A stretch of DNA of 55,370 bases from Sedimenticola sp. GTDB taxonomy: Bacteria > Pseudomonadota > Gammaproteobacteria > Chromatiales > Chromatiaceae. The stretch lies in NCBI GenBank assembly GCA_027030425.1, contig JALVEW010000231.1, forward strand, positions 1 to 55,370. Direction: 5' to 3'. The translations under genes were made by a program, and so were the position numbers. A model generated the notes under the pieces. That model saw only the letters and a program-made list of their open reading frames with translations. It did not search any database and was not told the origin of the DNA. How positions within the stretch are numbered: the stretch's first letter is position 1; each line of letters begins with the position of its first letter. Of the stretch, positions 53,143 to 55,370 are shown piece by piece.

Positions 53143-53601
53143 ATGTCTGCATTGATTGAAAACTTCCCCCACGACGGCGTGGTCACCGTGAACCGCGTCA
53201 TCCTCAAACCCGAATATACCGTGGACGACCTGCAGGAGCGGGTGGCCTATCTTTGCGAGAACGTGAAGACCTACCATTCCGATACCGGCTTCGTCGGCGG
53301 CTTCGTTGCCCTCAACAGCGGCAACATTTCCAACGAGGGCAGTACCGTGGGACAGGCCATGGAAAGCCCTCTCAAGGGAAAGGAAGCGCTCATCGTGACC
53401 TTCTGGAAATCCTTCGAGGAACACGAGCAATCCCACCGCAGTGAAACCTTCCAGCCTCTGTTCCAGCAGGTTCTTGAGCTGTGCGAGAACGGCAACGAGG
53501 AAATCGCCTACGAAATGCTCTGGTCAGGCAAGGCCTACACGGCGGAAGAAGCCGAAAAGGCACGGCAGACCAAGGCGGCGCATTTGAATCAGGCCGCCTA
53601 A
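53143..53601 (+). CDS. Small soluble protein with ABM-like (dimeric alpha-beta barrel) pattern
   Basis: A 152-residue protein with no signal or membrane segment. VVTVNRVILKPEYTVDDLQERVAYLCENV, then GFVGGFVALNSGNISNEGS, ALIVTFWKSFEEHEQSHRSETFQPLFQQVLELCENGNE follows the strand-helix-strand layout of antibiotic-biosynthesis-monooxygenase-like ferredoxin folds. The C-terminal helix is charged and Ala-rich. A GGAGAG ribosome site and an AT-rich promoter region suggest strong, separate expression. Two Cys (38, 112) are present. I do not know its function, and the fold call is tentative. Confidence 0.55.
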   Translation: MSALIENFPHDGVVTVNRVILKPEYTVDDLQERVAYLCENVKTYHSDTGFVGGFVALNSGNISNEGSTVGQAMESPLKGKEALIVTFWKSFEEHEQSHRSETFQPLFQQVLELCENGNEEIAYEMLWSGKAYTAEEAEKARQTKAAHLNQAA

Positions 53602-53613
53602 CCAGCACGAGGC

Positions 53614-53713
53614 GGGGTCGGAGTCAAATGGGGAAGATGTTGGGAAGACCCGATGCCAGGGAACAGCTTGATCCCGTTCCCTATGACAGTTGGGTGGAAT
53701 TTGACTCCGCCCC
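53614..53713. repeat. Palindromic element, family II, copy 3 (inverted)
   Basis: About 100 nt with ends GGGGTCGGAGTCAAAT and ATTTGACTCCGCCCC. Its reverse complement aligns with the elements at 25157 and 25283, sharing the CAACATCTTCCC and GGGAACGG(G)AT-type core blocks. It lies between the ABM-like gene and the 3' end of the dmsBC-like gene. Confidence 0.8.
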
Positions 53714-53727
53714 CTTCTGGTCTACTG

Positions 53728-55370
53728 TTAGCCGGTAAATATGCGCCGGAACTGGTCCAGCTTGTCGCTCATGCTGGTTTCACGCAGGGTCTGCAACAGT
53801 TCCCCCAGCTTGAAGGCATGATGCCTTTCGTAGGCCACGCCCAGCTGGGGCATGTCCGCCAGGCCGCTTTCCCGGGCATGTTCCACAAATCCCTTGTTCT
53901 TCCAGAAGAAGGCGCCAGGCATGGTGGTGGGAATCACCATTACGTAGAACATGGCGCGGCCCAGGATGGCGGCCGCCAAGGCGATAACGGCGAGCAGGCC
54001 AAAGGCCCAGGCATCGACCAGGCCGGTAAATGCCATGACAGAGGCCCACAGAATGCCCAGGGCCAGCAGGCCGTTTCTCAGCCAGTAGGCGCGGCCATAG
54101 GTGGTGCCCTGCTCATAGAAGGAGGCCGCGGCTTCGCTTTCGCTGTGGCCCAGGTCACGGTAATGACGATAGAGACCGATGGCTTCCAGCAGCAGGCCTG
54201 ACGCGGCAATGGCCGCCAGCAGCTGCCTCTGCGCCATACCCGGCTCGGCGAAAGCCAACCCTGTCAGGGCCAGCAGCAGGGAACCCAGGGTCAGGCCGGT
54301 GCCGATGAAGGCCGCTCCCGTGTGCCAGTGGTCCCAGTAGGGCCGCGCCGGTATGCGATACAGCTTGTACATGTAATAGCCGCCAAAACCCAGGCCAAAC
54401 AGGCCCAGCGCCGCCAGGACATTGGCCAGCACCCGGGCCCAGCTAGCATCGAACAGGCTGAACAGGGTATAACCGCCCAGCCCCATGAAAAACAAGGTCA
54501 CCCCGGCAATCTCCCGGCTCACCGGTGACAGACGCAGATTGTAGAAGCCCCGGTAGAAGCGGTGGGGCTTGCCCAGGTGCATGTTGAGCTTGAACATGCC
54601 GAAACCCATGAGCGCCAACATGACGAAAAGGACGGGAAGAAAAGCGCCGCTCTGGTGATAACCGGCCAAGGCATCCACCCTGAACCAGCCCCCAAGCACC
54701 AGCATGGCAAAAGCCCCCATCACCGCCTGAACGCTGAGGGTGAAGGCAATGTGCGCGTTCTCATGGGAGCCCAGGAGTTTCTTCAGGCTCCACCTGCGCT
54801 TGAAACCCTGCTTGGGGTCCAGCACCGGCTTGAACTTTCCTTCCTTGTCGTCCTTGTGATATTTCAGGGGCGTGCTGTCCACCCGCTTCATGTCCCGGGG
54901 AAGGGTGCGCTTCTGCTGGAAACGGATATTGGGATGGGTGATGTCCGTGCGCGGGAAGCCGGGAATCTCGGTCTTGGCCTGTTCCCGTCCTTCGGGAATG
55001 TTCTCGATGACGCCAAACTCCAAAGCCTTGCCCAGGCAGGCGGCGACGCAGGCCGGCTTGAGCCCCACTTCCAGGCGGTCCACGCACATATTGCACTTGC
55101 TCACCTGGCCCTTCACCGGGTCCAGCTGGGGGGCGTTGTAGGGACAGACCCAGGTGCAGTAGCCGCAGCCGAAGCAGATATCCGGATCCTGCAGCACCGC
55201 ACCATACTCGGCAAACTTGGTATAGGCCCTGGTGGGGCAGCCCTTGAGGCATACCGGGTTGTCGCAGTGATTGCAGGCCATGGAGATGTTGATGCGCCGG
55301 TAGTCCGGGTAGCTGCCCCCTTCCACGAAGCCCACGGAACGGAAGGCCAGATGGGCCGGGTTGTCGTTCT
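53728..55370 (-). CDS. DmsB-DmsC fused iron-sulfur / membrane-anchor subunit, 5' part missing
   Basis: The frame is open to the window end, so the N-terminus is missing; the visible part has about 547 residues. First comes the DmsB/NrfC-type ferredoxin region with motifs CNHCDNPVCLKGCP, CFGCGYCTWVCP, CNMCVDRLEVGLKPAC and ACLGKAL. A linker of about 100 residues follows, then a DmsC/YnfH-like anchor with about eight helices (from HENAHIAFTLSVQAVMG to FYVMVIPTTMPG). In most systems these are two proteins. It should carry electrons between the quinone pool and a molybdopterin catalytic subunit, which is probably encoded just beyond the window. DMSO reductase, polysulfide reductase and sulfite-oxidising SoeABC are possible. 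Confidence 0.85.
   Translation of the reverse strand, partial: NDNPAHLAFRSVGFVEGGSYPDYRRINISMACNHCDNPVCLKGCPTRAYTKFAEYGAVLQDPDICFGCGYCTWVCPYNAPQLDPVKGQVSKCNMCVDRLEVGLKPACVAACLGKALEFGVIENIPEGREQAKTEIPGFPRTDITHPNIRFQQKRTLPRDMKRVDSTPLKYHKDDKEGKFKPVLDPKQGFKRRWSLKKLLGSHENAHIAFTLSVQAVMGAFAMLVLGGWFRVDALAGYHQSGAFLPVLFVMLALMGFGMFKLNMHLGKPHRFYRGFYNLRLSPVSREIAGVTLFFMGLGGYTLFSLFDASWARVLANVLAALGLFGLGFGGYYMYKLYRIPARPYWDHWHTGAAFIGTGLTLGSLLLALTGLAFAEPGMAQRQLLAAIAASGLLLEAIGLYRHYRDLGHSESEAAASFYEQGTTYGRAYWLRNGLLALGILWASVMAFTGLVDAWAFGLLAVIALAAAILGRAMFYVMVIPTTMPGAFFWKNKGFVEHARESGLADMPQLGVAYERHHAFKLGELLQTLRETSMSDKLDQFRRIFTG

Overview
The window is about 55 kb of GC-rich bacterial chromosome, most likely from a gammaproteobacterium. 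The evidence is the EF-P beta-lysylation set (epmA, efp, epmB), a psd / PA4958-like / fimX block whose order I recall from Pseudomonas aeruginosa, a SirB2-type protein, DjlA and a tRNA-Leu with an encoded CCA end. A clade II (Sec-exported) nitrous oxide reductase cluster, a menaquinone pathway, MobB and a DmsB-DmsC fused subunit suggest a facultatively anaerobic respirer, perhaps a sulfur oxidiser. The last point is inference. Both window ends cut a gene: xseA on the left and the dmsBC-like gene on the right.

Layout. 0-4 kb: 3' end of xseA, a host-attachment-family gene between two copies of a 68-nt palindromic element, a small membrane protein, tgt and queA (queuosine modification), with a possible short plus-strand transcript between tgt and queA. 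3.9-8.4 kb: tRNA-Leu(CAA), a block of four hairpins, an SCO-like protein, psd, and epmA/efp divergent from epmB. 8.8-14.3 kb: a PilZ-like protein and a FimX-type degenerate GGDEF/EAL protein, then a 5'-nucleotidase and a Met-rich coiled-coil membrane protein. 14.4-21 kb: a membrane fusion protein, an RND permease carrying a histone-H1/AlgP-like Lys/Ala tail, a ParA-type ATPase and an SCP2-like protein. 21-30 kb: dynamin-like GTPase, ROK kinase, nadA, SirB2-like, small membrane and DUF1508 proteins, djlA, a large nested inverted repeat, and sppA.

30-50 kb is the respiratory heart of the window. menF, menD, menB and menA lie on one side, and menC, a DHNA-CoA thioesterase and menE on the other. 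Between them, on the minus strand, is nosZ - three cytochrome c genes - nosB-like - nosD - nosG - nosH - nosF - nosL - nosY. This order resembles the menaquinol-linked clade II nos clusters known from Wolinella. FNR-type boxes lie in the nosZ/menC divergent region and upstream of one cytochrome gene, so N2O respiration and quinone supply may be switched on together without oxygen. 50-55 kb: mobB, a membrane PAS-GGDEF-EAL protein with a periplasmic c-type heme motif, a small ABM-like protein and the DmsB-DmsC fusion.

Mobile DNA is limited to non-coding palindromes. Five copies of elements with GGGGTCGGAGTCAAAT-type ends fall into two core families, and there is one REP doublet, one in-frame palindromic insert in menD, and two larger multi-hairpin blocks. 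I see no transposase, phage, CRISPR array or rRNA.
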